NCBI GenBank assembly: GCA_013695075.1
Contig: JACDBE010000024.1
Location: 1-5,664 of the forward strand
Source of the DNA: Acidimicrobiia bacterium
GTDB taxonomy: Bacteria > Actinomycetota > Acidimicrobiia > Spongiisociales > UBA5794
DNA: 5,664 nt
Direction: 5' to 3'
Each line of letters opens with the position of its first letter. Position 1 is the stretch's first letter. Shown here piece by piece: positions 5,123 through 5,664 of the stretch. Made by a program: the position numbers and the translations under genes. The notes beneath the pieces were generated by a model. It was not told the DNA's origin. It saw nothing but the letters and a program-made list of their open reading frames with translations, and did not search any database.

Positions 5123-5664
5123 GGGGTTTGGTGGAGTCGCGCCCGTGTCGCTGCGGTGGTGGTGGCGGCGATGGCAGGGGCGGGATGCGGCGATGCGTCC
5201 GACGGCCAGGCGGCCCCGTCGACCGTTGCGAGCGAGGCACCGGCAACCGAGCCACCGACCACCACCGTCCCTCCCCCGACGACCACGAGCACGACCACGC
5301 TGGCGCCGGCCACCTCGGCTGCGCCGACCACCTCGACCAAACCGCTTCCTCCGGCCCCCATCCTCCCCTACCGAAATGCCACCACCCTGGCCGAGGTTCT
5401 GGCCGCCGCCGAGTTCGCGCTGGCGGACCCGATGACGGCTCCCGACGACTTCACGGTGTGGGCGCAGCTACAGCAACAGGCGTACCGGGACCTGGTGGCC
5501 CATCCGGACTGGCAGGGCGCCGCCCGCCGGGCGATGCCCGAGCCGTTCCGGGACGCCTTCGAGCTGAACCTGGAGGCGGGGACACATCTGCGGCGGCTCA
5601 CCTCGCCGCAGCCGGGCCTTCCCGACTGGACCATCGTGGCCCCGCCGCCCCTGGCCCAGCTCCG
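5102..5664 (+). CDS. Probable lipoprotein/secreted protein, N-terminal part, possibly a lytic transglycosylase (truncated by window end)
   Basis: This frame stays open to the last base and encodes at least 187 residues. From ATG 5102 it reads MEIAQSLGVWW, then SRARVAAVVVAAMAGAGCGD (12-31). That is a charged start, a hydrophobic core and a cysteine at 29 in a lipobox-like context (GAGC; the -3 position is Gly, so it is atypical). Residues 38-86 are a Thr/Pro/Ala linker. A globular part follows from about 90 (LPYRNATTLAEVLAAAEFAL). The segment RLTSPQPGLPDWTIVAPPPLAQL near the window end recalls the stretch before the SLT domain in actinobacterial lytic murein transglycosylases; this is from memory and the catalytic domain would lie outside the window. 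The start is doubtful: ATG 5102 and TTG 5120 both fall inside the long palindrome and lack a Shine-Dalgarno, while GTGs at 5156-5162 would cut into the signal peptide. Compositional logic and the signal peptide support this frame over the competing ones. Confidence 0.6.
   Translation, partial: MEIAQSLGVWWSRARVAAVVVAAMAGAGCGDASDGQAAPSTVASEAPATEPPTTTVPPPTTTSTTTLAPATSAAPTTSTKPLPPAPILPYRNATTLAEVLAAAEFALADPMTAPDDFTVWAQLQQQAYRDLVAHPDWQGAARRAMPEPFRDAFELNLEAGTHLRRLTSPQPGLPDWTIVAPPPLAQL

Noticed and set aside
5248..5343. ACC/ACG-rich tract that looks like a simple repeat
   Set aside because: It is explained by codons for the Thr/Pro linker of the exported protein and has no regular repeat unit.
5097..5435. 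Plus-strand frame starting at the ATG in the palindrome loop (112 codons)
   Set aside because: Its product is an Arg/Pro/Trp-rich low-complexity chain. The neighbouring frame from 5102 gives a signal peptide, linker and globular segment and stays open to the window end.
1..5664. CRISPR array, tRNA, rRNA, transposase or attachment-site duplications
   Set aside because: No regularly spaced repeats, cloverleaf-type sequences, rRNA segments or transposase motifs were seen by eye on either strand.

Overview
The window is GC-rich DNA, roughly two-thirds or more G+C by eye. GTG starts, a GTGA stop/start overlap and coenzyme F420 genes point to an actinobacterium. The gene set (F420 oxidoreductase, CofC, PIG-L deacetylase, Septum_form-like membrane proteins, a secreted protein with a Thr/Pro linker) would fit the class Acidimicrobiia or a relative. 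That placement is an inference; no rRNA or other marker gene is present.

Layout. One gene lies on the minus strand: an F420-dependent luciferase-like oxidoreductase (37-1017). It diverges across about 120 bases from a run of plus-strand genes. First is cofC (1140-1742), the guanylyltransferase that supplies the activated intermediate of F420 synthesis. It overlaps by 4 nt with a PIG-L family zinc deacetylase (1739-2482). A short-chain dehydrogenase/reductase follows (2529-3239); it resembles dihydropteridine reductase and has Phe where the catalytic Tyr is expected. Then come two single-pass membrane proteins with related extracytoplasmic four-Cys domains (3274-4176 and about 4277-5050), which look like tandem paralogues of the Septum_form type. 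The window ends inside a probable lipoprotein or secreted protein (about 5102 to beyond 5664) that may be the N-terminal part of a lytic transglycosylase.

The first half is cofactor and redox metabolism: cofC makes an F420 precursor and the divergent oxidoreductase probably uses F420. The second half is cell envelope: two anchored Cys-rich domains and an exported protein.

The most unusual non-coding structure is a pair of palindromes, one after each Septum_form-like gene. They share their outer ends (ACTTTGA(C/G)CGA ... CGCTCAAAGT) and a 3-nt loop, but their cores differ. The second is a perfect 24-bp inverted repeat (5072-5122), AT-richer than its surroundings, and the only ATG of the downstream exported protein lies in its right arm. 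They are best read as terminators or members of a dispersed palindromic repeat family. No rRNA, tRNA, CRISPR array or transposase was seen, and no stretch over 300 bases lacks a gene.
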